Origin: JANPCX01 sp046049865
GTDB taxonomy: Bacteria > Pseudomonadota > Gammaproteobacteria > Burkholderiales > Burkholderiaceae_C
Direction: 5' to 3'
Length of the DNA: 14,700 nucleotides
NCBI GenBank assembly: GCA_046049865.1
Contig: JBJOQO010000078.1
Coordinates: forward strand, 1 to 14,700
A program made the translations under genes and the position numbers. A model generated the notes under the pieces. That model saw only the letters and a program-made list of their open reading frames with translations, had not been told where the DNA came from and ran no database searches. This document shows positions 6,694 to 13,413 of this stretch, piece after piece. The first letter of the stretch is position 1; every line of letters begins with the position of its first letter.

Positions 6694-7986
6694 TCAAGCT
6701 TGCAGTGCTTGGCGTGCCGCTGCAACCGTCGCGGCGATGTCGGCTTCCGTGTGGGCGCTGCTGACAAACCCGGCTTCATACAAGGCCGGTGCCAAATAGA
6801 TGCCGCGCTCCAGCATGCCGTGGAAAAAGCGGTTGAAGGCTTCTTTGTCCGTCGCCATGACTTCGGTGTAGTTTTGAGCCATTTCCGACGCAAAGAAAAA
6901 GCCGAACATGCCGCCTTCGCAGTCGCCCACCAAAGGCACATGGGCTTCACGGGCAGCAGCCAACAAACCGTCGACCAAAGAGCGGGTGCGGCGGCTGAGT
7001 TGATCAAAAAAACCAGGGCGTTGAATTTCGCGCAGCGTCGCCAACCCGCACGCAGTGGCCACGGGGTTGCCTGAGAGGGTGCCCGCTTGGTAGACCGATC
7101 CCAGCGGCGCCAACTCCTCCATCACCCGGCGTGAGCTGCCGAACGCCGCCAAGGGCATGCCGCCGCCAATCACCTTGCCGAAGACGCTCATGTCAGGAAC
7201 AAAGCCGGGAATCAATTCGGCGTAGAGGCTTTGGGCACCGCCCAAGGCCACACGAAAACCCGTCATGACTTCGTCAAAAACCAAAAGCGCACCGTACTGA
7301 CTGCACAGTTCACGCAGTCGCCGCATGAAGGGCACCGTCGCGCGGACGAAATTCATGTTGCCGCAAATGGGCTCGATCATCACGCAGGCCATCTTGTTGC
7401 CGTGCAACTTGAAGGCCTCTTCCAGCGCATCGAGTTGGTTGTAGGGCAGTACCAAGGTGTGCTGCACCACTTCTGCGGGCACACCGGCGCTGGTGGCATG
7501 ACCAAAGGTGGCGAGCCCAGACCCGGCTTTGACCAAAAGGGCATCAGCATGGCCGTGGTAGCAGCCTTCAAATTTCATGATCAAACTGCGACCCGTGACG
7601 CCGCGCGCCAGGCGCAACGCGCTCATGGCCGCTTCCGTCCCCGAACTCACCAGGCGGACCTGTTCCATGCTCGGAACCAGTTTGATCAGCTCTTCCGCCA
7701 GTTCAACTTCGCGCTCGGTGGGTGCGCCGTAGGACAAACCTTCGTTGATGGCGTCACGCACTGCGGCCAGTACCGCAGGATGGCCGTGGCCCAGAATCAT
7801 CGGCCCCCAAGAACCGATGTAGTCGATGTAACGCTGCCCTTCGGCATCAAATAAATAAGCCCCTTGTGCGCGGGCGATGAAGCGCGGTGTTCCCCCCACA
7901 GCGCGGAAAGCGCGTACTGGCGAGTTAACGCCCCCAGGGATGACCCGCTTGGCGCGGTCGAAAAGTTCGGGGTTGGTGGTAGTCAC
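6694..7986 (-). CDS. hemL: Glutamate-1-semialdehyde 2,1-aminomutase HemL
   Basis: HemL is the cytoplasmic PLP enzyme that converts glutamate-1-semialdehyde to 5-aminolevulinate, the C5-pathway entry to heme. The 430-residue product has RVIPGGVNSPVRAFRAVGG near the N-terminus, YIDYIGSWGPMILGHGHP (about 54-71), the LLVFDEVMTGFR PLP-binding segment, and the Schiff-base lysine K271 in SVFGKVIGGGMPLAAFGS. The start codon is GTG at 7984-7986. It is fixed by the family N-terminus and by an in-frame stop a few codons upstream. No good Shine-Dalgarno is visible. It lies between the ThiD-like gene and mpl on the same strand; the two neighbours have no metabolic link to heme, so the operon is likely one of convenience. 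Confidence 0.97.
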   Translation of the reverse strand: MTTTNPELFDRAKRVIPGGVNSPVRAFRAVGGTPRFIARAQGAYLFDAEGQRYIDYIGSWGPMILGHGHPAVLAAVRDAINEGLSYGAPTEREVELAEELIKLVPSMEQVRLVSSGTEAAMSALRLARGVTGRSLIMKFEGCYHGHADALLVKAGSGLATFGHATSAGVPAEVVQHTLVLPYNQLDALEEAFKLHGNKMACVMIEPICGNMNFVRATVPFMRRLRELCSQYGALLVFDEVMTGFRVALGGAQSLYAELIPGFVPDMSVFGKVIGGGMPLAAFGSSRRVMEELAPLGSVYQAGTLSGNPVATACGLATLREIQRPGFFDQLSRRTRSLVDGLLAAAREAHVPLVGDCEGGMFGFFFASEMAQNYTEVMATDKEAFNRFFHGMLERGIYLAPALYEAGFVSSAHTEADIAATVAAARQALQA

Positions 7987-8045
7987 GTTGTTCTGAATTC
8001 AATGAAATGGAGGCAGATCTGACGTTTCGGCAGATGCGGGGGCAA

Positions 8046-8075
8046 CCGCCAAGCGCAGTTCAATGCACTTGGCGG
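8046..8075 (-). promoter_or_regulatory. Strong stem-loop across the thiD-like stop codon
   Basis: CCGCCAAG (8046-8053) plus GCA (8055-8057) pairs with TGC (8064-8066) plus CTTGGCGG (8068-8075). That is eleven pairs with one internal C-A mismatch and a six-base loop. The stop codon of the upstream kinase gene (8060-8062) is in the loop. There is no T-run on the hemL side, so this is not a standard intrinsic terminator. It may lower read-through into hemL or protect the 3' end of the kinase mRNA. Confidence 0.45.
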
Positions 8076-9001
8076 GGCGGGGCACCTGGCGCGGCGGGTT
8101 CGGCCAGCTCCAACTCGTCCTCGCCCTCTTCGCCGGGAGGCAGGGCCCAGAAGAAGCGGTCCGGGACGACATTGCCCATGCCTGGGCGAAACCCGGCATC
8201 CAAGGCTTGGTCCAAGAAAGCCAGGCTTTCGCCGACAGCGGCGGGCAGATCGGCGCCTGCCGCGAGCAGCGCTGCGAGCGCGGCGGACACAGTATCGCCG
8301 GCCCCGACGAAGCTCACATCAAAACGTTCGAACTTCTCGCCCGTGATGGCGCCTTGCGCGGAGGCCAGTACGTTGTCCAAGTTTTGATCGGGCAGGGGCA
8401 CGCTGGTGACCAATACGAAACGAGTGCCATGTTCGGCGGCGGCGACCGCCAACTCGCGTGGTGATGCGGGGCGGTCCGCTTCCCAGTCGGGCAATAAAAA
8501 ATCGCTCAGGGTTTGGTGGCTGCCGACCAGCACCTCTGCCTGCGGCAGTACCAATTCACGAAAGGCCTCCAGGTAGGCTTGTTGGGCTTCTTCCTCCACC
8601 CAGGGCAGCGGCGGCATGTAGGCCACCAGGGGAACTTCGGGGTAGTCCGACAAAATTTCGGCCACGGCGCTCACACCTTCCGCGGACCCCAAAAACCCCA
8701 CCTTCCATCCGGAAATGGTGATGTCCTCCAGCACGCTGCGTGCTTGTTCGGCCACCACATCGGCATCAATCACGTGGTAGTCGAAGACCTCGGCTGTGTC
8801 CCGCATGACCACCGCAGTGATGACAGGCAGGGCGTGTGCGCCCATGGCGGCGACAGTGGCAATATCGCCCGCCAACCCCCCGGCCCCCGTGGGATCGCTC
8901 GCGTTAAACACCATCACGCAGCCTGGCGCACTGCCCGCGGCGTCTTGCAAGGGCGGCTCATCAAGGGCGGTCGTGGGGGATGCGGGGGCGGAGGATTTCA
9001 T
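8060..9001 (-). CDS. thiD: ThiD-like kinase of the ribokinase superfamily (annotated phosphomethylpyrimidine kinase)
   Basis: The fold signature places this 313-residue protein with ThiD/PdxK-type kinases. ThiD phosphorylates hydroxymethylpyrimidine and then HMP-phosphate in thiamine synthesis. Seen: an N-terminal SDPTGAGGLAGD (35-46) in the place of ThiD's SDPSGGAGIQAD, followed by ALPVITAVVMRDT, and FVGAGDTVSAALAALLAAG (231-249) with D236 as the likely catalytic base. Canonical bifunctional ThiD has GTGCT here, with Cys. The usual ThiD segments around DPVM, TPN and KGGH are also replaced (AYMPPLPWVEEE, GSHQTLSDF, VTSVPLPDQ). An extra N-terminal 27 residues and an acidic, Pro-rich C-terminal tail (GEEGEDELELAEPAAPG) flank the domain. 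Its gene order beside hemL and rubredoxin fits Burkholderiales. Kinase identity is firm; thiamine substrate is uncertain. Confidence 0.75.
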   Translation of the reverse strand: MKSSAPASPTTALDEPPLQDAAGSAPGCVMVFNASDPTGAGGLAGDIATVAAMGAHALPVITAVVMRDTAEVFDYHVIDADVVAEQARSVLEDITISGWKVGFLGSAEGVSAVAEILSDYPEVPLVAYMPPLPWVEEEAQQAYLEAFRELVLPQAEVLVGSHQTLSDFLLPDWEADRPASPRELAVAAAEHGTRFVLVTSVPLPDQNLDNVLASAQGAITGEKFERFDVSFVGAGDTVSAALAALLAAGADLPAAVGESLAFLDQALDAGFRPGMGNVVPDRFFWALPPGEEGEDELELAEPAAPGAPPRQVH

Positions 9002-9097
9002 TCAGGCTCGTGTCCGGTAGATCAAAATTAAAGCCGACAACAACGTGCCAAACTTCTACAAAGGCGTGAGGACTGTTGCGTATGTGCCTACAAACTC

Positions 9098-9143
9098 TTG
9101 GCTTTTTGCCGCAGGCCGTCGCTACAATCCAAATTCATTGTAG
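9098..9143 (+). promoter_or_regulatory. Probable rubredoxin promoter overlapped by a 7-bp inverted repeat
   Basis: TACAAT at 9123-9128 is a good -10 box. TTGGCT at 9098-9103 is a possible -35, though the 19-base spacer is long. CTACAAT (9122-9128) and ATTGTAG (9137-9143) form a perfect inverted repeat with an 8-base centre. It lies over the -10 and the expected start site (about 9135), a common position for a repressor operator. In RNA the repeat would mostly be upstream of the transcript start. The start codon 9162 would have a leader of about 27 bases. Confidence 0.45.
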
Positions 9144-9161
9144 TGAACCCAAGAAAATCAA

Positions 9162-9335
9162 GTGACCGAACGACGCACCTGGATGTGTTTAATTTGCGGC
9201 TGGATATATGACGAAGCAGCTGGCGACCCTGATCATGGCATTGCACCGGGAACACCCTGGGAGGCTGTTCCGATGAATTGGACCTGTCCAGAGTGTGGTG
9301 CACGGAAAGAAGACTTTGAGATGGTGGCACTCTGA
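9162..9335 (+). CDS. Rubredoxin
   Basis: This 57-residue protein is a rubredoxin, a small cytoplasmic electron carrier with one iron held by four cysteines. Sequence features: MTERRTWMCLICGWIYDEAA, then GDPDHGIAPGTPWEAVP, then NWTCPECGARKEDFE. The iron ligands are C9, C12, C42 and C45 in two CxxC(G) knuckles, with the family's aromatic core residues (W7, Y16, W33, W40, F52). The start codon is GTG 9162; an internal ATG at 9183 would leave the first cysteine as residue 2 and is unlikely. It is divergent from the ThiD-like gene and 82 bases upstream of pilG in the same direction, so part of the pil-chp transcription may begin here. Its redox partner is not in the window. Confidence 0.95.
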   Translation: MTERRTWMCLICGWIYDEAAGDPDHGIAPGTPWEAVPMNWTCPECGARKEDFEMVAL

Positions 9336-9417
9336 CGCTAAATCCCGGGCATGCAAGTAGCATGGCTGTGAGTGCACACTCGTTACATTTCATAATCGTT
9401 GAGGAGAGCGTTCGGTG

Positions 9418-9828
9418 ATGGATGCAAGCCAAGCGAGTGCAGGCCCAGCTGGCGGTTCTTCAGTCAAGGTGCTGGTGATTGACGACAGCAATACCATTCG
9501 GCGAAGTGCCGAGATTTTTCTAAAACAAGGCGGCTACGACGTTTTGCTCGCCGAAGATGGTTTTGACGCCCTCTCCAAAGTCAACGACCACCAGCCCGAT
9601 TTAATCTTTTGCGACATTTTGATGCCGCGCCTGGATGGTTATCAAACCTGCGCCATCATTAAAAGAAACGCGAAATTTGCCGAAGTACCCGTCATCATGC
9701 TTTCTTCCAAAGATGGCTTGTTTGATAAAGCGCGAGGTCGGATGGTCGGATCGCAAGACTATTTGACCAAGCCCTTTACCAAGGATCAACTTCTTGCGGC
9801 TGTGGAGCAGCACCGCCGCGGTACGTGA
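9418..9828 (+). CDS. pilG: Twitching motility response regulator PilG (CheY-like)
   Basis: PilG is a single-domain receiver of the Pil-Chp pathway. When phosphorylated by the ChpA/PilL kinase, it promotes pilus extension in Pseudomonas and related bacteria. The 136-residue product has a 16-residue polar tail, then a complete receiver: acidic pair D22/D23 (VIDDSNTIRR), phospho-acceptor D66 (LIFCDILMPRLDGYQTC), S96/S97 in MLSSKDGLFDKARGR, and K118 (YLTKPF). The MPRLDGYQTC and SSKDGLFDKA stretches are specific to PilG rather than CheY in general. GAGGAG at 9401-9406 serves either ATG 9418 or GTG 9415, which differ by one residue. It is first in the pilGHIJ-L cluster. Confidence 0.93.
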   Translation: MDASQASAGPAGGSSVKVLVIDDSNTIRRSAEIFLKQGGYDVLLAEDGFDALSKVNDHQPDLIFCDILMPRLDGYQTCAIIKRNAKFAEVPVIMLSSKDGLFDKARGRMVGSQDYLTKPFTKDQLLAAVEQHRRGT

Positions 9829-9899
9829 ACGAATGGCCGAAAGAGCTGGCTGATTGAGAAGTGTCTGCGCTGACACTGGATCTGGATGGAGATACCGAC

Positions 9900-10265
9900 A
9901 TGCCTGTGAAGAAAATTCTATTGGTCGACGATTCGAAAACCGAGCTGCACTACCTCAGCGATGTGCTGGGCAAGTTGGGTTTTTCTGTCCGTACCGCTGA
10001 AAATGGCGAAGATGCCATGCGTCGTTTGGGTGAAGAAAAACCCGACCTGATCTTGATGGATGTGGTGATGCCTGGGCAAAACGGCTTTCAGTTGACCCGT
10101 GCCATCACGCGCGACCCTCGTTTTGCGGATGTGCCTGTGATCATGTGCACCAGCAAAAACCAAGAGACGGACCGCGTGTGGGGTATGCGCCAAGGGGCAA
10201 GGGACTACATCGTCAAGCCCGTTGATCCAGACGAGTTGGTGGCCAAAATCCGGGCTTTCGGATAA
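9900..10265 (+). CDS. pilH: Twitching motility response regulator PilH (CheY-like)
   Basis: PilH is the second single-domain receiver of the Pil-Chp system. In Pseudomonas it opposes PilG and favours pilus retraction or drains phosphoryl groups from the kinase. The 121-residue product is the same length as P. aeruginosa PilH. Key residues: D10/D11 (LLVDDSKTEL), D54 (LILMDVVMPGQNGFQ), T84 (IMCTSKNQETDRVWG) and K106 (YIVKPV). The motif SKNQETDRVWGMRQGA is typical of PilH. ATG 9900 has GGAGA at 9888-9892 seven bases upstream. An in-frame GTG at 9861 would add 13 residues without family support. It follows pilG by 71 bases. Confidence 0.93.
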   Translation: MPVKKILLVDDSKTELHYLSDVLGKLGFSVRTAENGEDAMRRLGEEKPDLILMDVVMPGQNGFQLTRAITRDPRFADVPVIMCTSKNQETDRVWGMRQGARDYIVKPVDPDELVAKIRAFG

Positions 10266-10333
10266 ATAAGCCCATCACCCAGCTAGCACGCCGACCCCCT
10301 TGAACGCTCATTTGACAGCCGGATCCCTAGCCG

Positions 10334-10870
10334 ATGGCCAATAAGGAAGCACTGCGAGAACTGCAAAGTCGACTGGCCGAGCGCCTCAAGTTGGCGCGTA
10401 CGCAAGAGCGCGGGAAATCTTGGTTGGCGGTGGAATCTTCTGGCAGGGGGTTCCTGTTGCCGCTCAAAGACGCCGGAGAGATTTTTTCGTTCGTAGATGT
10501 TCTGCCGGTGCCGCATTCTTTGCCCTGGTTTTTGGGCGTGGCCAATTTGCGCGGACATTTACATGGTGTCGTGGACCTGGCGCGTTTTCTGGGCCTGGAC
10601 CCTGTTGGTAAGCACCTAGGTGAGGCAGGACGAGAAACCGCTAGGCTGGTGGCGTTCAATGCCGGGCTTGAAATCAATTGCGCCTTGCTGGTGGAAAAGC
10701 TAGCTGGCCTGCGTAACGCATCCCAACTGCAGCCCGAGGACCACAAGACGGACGCGACGCTACCGCCTTTTGTTGGGCAGCGTTTTCGGGATTCGGGTGG
10801 ACGTTTGTGGCAAGAGTTGAGTCTTTTCGCATTGTCGGAAAACGAAGCGTTTTTGAAAATCGTAGGCTGA
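10334..10870 (+). CDS. pilI: CheW-like adaptor PilI
   Basis: PilI is the CheW-type adaptor that couples the PilJ transducer to the PilL/ChpA kinase at the cell pole. The 178-residue product holds a CheW-like domain (about 28-177): the segment WLAVESSGRGFLLPLKDAGE, then FSFVDVLPVPHSLPWFLGVANLRGHLHGVVDL, which carries the conserved PxxPxWFxGVANLRG core, and a less conserved second half ending in FALSENEAFLKIVG. Length is typical. The Shine-Dalgarno before ATG 10334 is weak, so translation may depend on coupling with pilH 68 bases upstream. Position between pilH and pilJ is the standard order. Confidence 0.9.
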   Translation: MANKEALRELQSRLAERLKLARTQERGKSWLAVESSGRGFLLPLKDAGEIFSFVDVLPVPHSLPWFLGVANLRGHLHGVVDLARFLGLDPVGKHLGEAGRETARLVAFNAGLEINCALLVEKLAGLRNASQLQPEDHKTDATLPPFVGQRFRDSGGRLWQELSLFALSENEAFLKIVG

Positions 10871-10921
10871 TGAGTTGGCCTGTTGTTTGTTTGAAGTGGC
10901 ACGAGACCTGACGAGGGACAT

Positions 10922-13246
10922 ATGAGCTTCCTGAAAAAAATCGGTTTGGGCAAAGACCGCGATGCTGCGGATCGCGGGGATTCCCTTCTGGATGATGCCG
11001 CCTTTGACGCGGTGGAAGGTCGTCCGGCGATGGACTCGATGGAGTCTCCTATGGAGCGAACCGCCGCCATCATGGGCAGCCCCGCCCAGACGGGGCACTC
11101 CATCATCACCGAAGCCGCGCCTTCAGAGCTGGCCGATTTTTCGGAGACCCGCGTGCAGGGTGGCGATGGCGCCGCGCTGGCGGGTGGCGACAGCGGCCTT
11201 CCACTCATTGGTCACCGCCCCGCTGCAGAACAGCAGCGGATTCTGGGCTTCTTGGGCTTGCTGGGCCTGATTGGTCTGGTGGCCACCACGGTTTACTCGC
11301 TCAACGCGGCGGACAAGGGATCGGCCCAGGTGGGCGCGACCGGTCAAGCGCTGATGCAGTCGCAGCGTCTGGCGAAGTCGGTGTCTCAGGCGCTGGTGGG
11401 TGGTCCCCAGGCGTTCCCGGAAGTGAAAGAAAGTACCGAAGTGTTGGCGCGGACCGTGCGCGGTCTCAAAGACGGCAACGCGGATTTGACGCCAGCACCC
11501 GCAGGCGCTCAGGAGGCATTGACGCCGCTGATACCGCTGGTAGACCGCACCGAGAAAAACGCTCAAACCGTGATCGGCCAGCAGCAAATCTTGACCCAAG
11601 TGGGTCAAGCCTTGCGCACCATCAACCGTCAATCGTCCGACTTGCTTGAAACCGCAGAAACGGTGTCTTCCCTGAAGTTGCAGCAAGACGCCACCCCGGC
11701 CGAGTTGTCTGCCGTTGGCCAGTTGGTGATGTTGACGCAGCGTATTGGTAAAAGTGCGAATGAGTTCTTGACGGTGGAAGGCGTGAGCCCAGAAGCAGTG
11801 TTTTTGCTGGGCAAGGACTTGAACTCGTTTCGTGAGATCGCACAAGGTTTGCTGCAAGGCAATGCTGAGCTGCGTCTCCCCGGCACCAAAGACGTCCAAA
11901 CCAAAGAGCGCCTGACGCTGCTGATCAAGCAATACGAAGAAACGCGCGCGCAAGCAGGTACGATTTTGGGCAACTTGCAGGGCTTGGTTTCAGCGCGTGA
12001 AGCGCAGGCCCAGATCATCGCCGACAGCGAACCGCTGCGCAAAGGTTTGGAGGGTGTGCAAGAGAAGCTGTCCAGAGAAGCCGGCTTCGGCGGTTTATCC
12101 TTCTTGCTGTTGCTGTTATCTGCCGCAGTGATTGTTGCCGCAGGTGTGGGCTTGCTGCGCTTGTACATCAGCGACCAACGTCAACGTGCGGCTTTGGCAG
12201 AGAATCAGCGCTTGGAAGCGGAGCGCCAGGAGCAAGAAGCCAAACGTGTCAACGACGCCAATCAGGCCGCAATTTTGCGTTTGATGAACGAATTGCAGAC
12301 AGTGGCGGAGGGCGATTTGACCCAACAAGCCACGGTGACCGAAGACATCACGGGCGCCATCGCCGACTCGGTGAATTACACGGTGGAAGAGCTGCGCACG
12401 CTGGTGTCTCAGGTGCAAGGCACTGTGGGCCGGGTGACGGAAACCACGCAGCAAGTGGAGGCGACGTCCACCGAGCTGCTGGCTGCTTCGACCGAGCAGC
12501 TTCGTGAAATTCGTGACACGGGTGAGTCGGTGCTGCAAATGGCGGGCCGAATCAACGAAGTGTCGGCCCAAGCGCAAGAAACAGCCCAGGTGGCGCGGCA
12601 ATCGCTGGACGCTGCAGAGACCGGGCTGAAGGCGGTGCAAAACACCATCGGCGGTATGAACTCCATCCGCGATCAGATTCAGGAAACCTCCAAACGTATC
12701 AAGCGTCTGGGTGAGTCCTCGCAGGAGATCGGTGAAATCACCGAGCTGATTTCTGACATTACCGAACAAACCAACGTGTTGGCTTTGAATGCAGCCATTC
12801 AAGCAGCGTCAGCCGGTGAAGCCGGTCGAGGCTTCTCTGTGGTGGCGGAAGAGGTTCAGCGACTGGCTGAACGCTCGGCAGATGCAACAAGGCAGATTGC
12901 GGCGCTGGTGAAAACCATTCAAACCGACACCCAAGACGCTGTGGGCGCTATGGAACGTTCAACTCAGGGTGTGGTGGAAGGTACAAGACTGACCGACGCC
13001 GCAGGTTCTGCGCTGGGGGACATTGACCGCGTTTCACGCCGACTGGCCGAGCTGATTGACCACATTTCTACCCAAGCGCTGAGCGAAGCGCAATCGGCCA
13101 ACGTGGTGGCCGCGAATATTCAGCACATTTTTGCGGTGACTGAACAAACCGGTGAAGGTACACGCTCTACGGCCCAGATGGTTCGTGAACTGTCTAAAAC
13201 AGCTGAAGAACTGAAACAGTCGGTGGCCCGATTCAAGATTGAGTGA
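10922..13246 (+). CDS. pilJ: Twitching motility methyl-accepting transducer PilJ
   Basis: PilJ is the inner-membrane chemoreceptor-like sensor of the Pil-Chp pathway. The 774-residue product has a cytoplasmic N-terminal extension (1-105, polar, Ala/Gly/Asp-rich, ending SGLPLIGHRPAAEQQ), TM1 (107-126), a periplasmic region with two PilJ-type repeats sharing a QSQRLAKS / LTQRIGKSANEF pattern (about 140-385), TM2 (about 390-414), a coiled segment (QRLEAERQEQEAKR), a HAMP-like region around LQTVAEGDLTQ, and a long MCP signalling coil. The kinase-contact tip is EQTNVLALNAAIQAASAGEA (about 614-633) followed by GRGFSVVAEEVQRLAERS. No pentapeptide tether is seen at the C-terminus. It is longer than the 682-residue P. 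aeruginosa protein, mainly through the N-terminal extension. GAGGGA precedes the ATG closely. Confidence 0.95.
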   Translation: MSFLKKIGLGKDRDAADRGDSLLDDAAFDAVEGRPAMDSMESPMERTAAIMGSPAQTGHSIITEAAPSELADFSETRVQGGDGAALAGGDSGLPLIGHRPAAEQQRILGFLGLLGLIGLVATTVYSLNAADKGSAQVGATGQALMQSQRLAKSVSQALVGGPQAFPEVKESTEVLARTVRGLKDGNADLTPAPAGAQEALTPLIPLVDRTEKNAQTVIGQQQILTQVGQALRTINRQSSDLLETAETVSSLKLQQDATPAELSAVGQLVMLTQRIGKSANEFLTVEGVSPEAVFLLGKDLNSFREIAQGLLQGNAELRLPGTKDVQTKERLTLLIKQYEETRAQAGTILGNLQGLVSAREAQAQIIADSEPLRKGLEGVQEKLSREAGFGGLSFLLLLLSAAVIVAAGVGLLRLYISDQRQRAALAENQRLEAERQEQEAKRVNDANQAAILRLMNELQTVAEGDLTQQATVTEDITGAIADSVNYTVEELRTLVSQVQGTVGRVTETTQQVEATSTELLAASTEQLREIRDTGESVLQMAGRINEVSAQAQETAQVARQSLDAAETGLKAVQNTIGGMNSIRDQIQETSKRIKRLGESSQEIGEITELISDITEQTNVLALNAAIQAASAGEAGRGFSVVAEEVQRLAERSADATRQIAALVKTIQTDTQDAVGAMERSTQGVVEGTRLTDAAGSALGDIDRVSRRLAELIDHISTQALSEAQSANVVAANIQHIFAVTEQTGEGTRSTAQMVRELSKTAEELKQSVARFKIE

Positions 13247-13293
13247 GTTTGCTCTTCAACTGAGCACCCCCAACAAGCAGGTTGCGATCAAAG

Positions 13294-13413
13294 ATGTTTG
13301 CTGAGTTGATCGACGAGTCTGACGCGGCCATGGGTTATTGCGCGGCTTGCGTGGTTGGGGGCATTCAACATGTGACGATAGACAAGGCACCGGATGCAAA
13401 CTACCAGCCCTGA
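13294..13413 (+). CDS. Candidate 39-residue short ORF overlapping the pilL start
   Basis: The frame from ATG 13294 to TGA 13411 encodes MFAELIDESDAAMGYCAACV plus 19 more residues, ending in KAPDANYQP. It occupies most of the 147-base gap between pilJ and pilL and overlaps the pilL start by 20 bases in a different frame. The ribosome site is weak. The amino-acid mix is plausible and includes two Cys three residues apart (CAAC). I recognise no family. It may be a coupling peptide for pilL translation or a chance frame. Confidence 0.22.
   Translation: MFAELIDESDAAMGYCAACVVGGIQHVTIDKAPDANYQP

Noticed and set aside
7231..7854. + strand frame (207 codons) opposite hemL
   Set aside because: Antisense shadow of hemL, whose whole length matches its family with the catalytic lysine in place.
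9363..9376. Sigma-54 type promoter before pilG (TGGC ... TGCA)
   Set aside because: The GG and GC elements are separated by 8 bases rather than the required 10, so it does not fit the -24/-12 rule.
10312..10340. Perfect -35 box TTGACA upstream of pilI
   Set aside because: No acceptable -10 hexamer lies 16-18 bases downstream (the sequence there is inside the pilI start), so it is probably chance.
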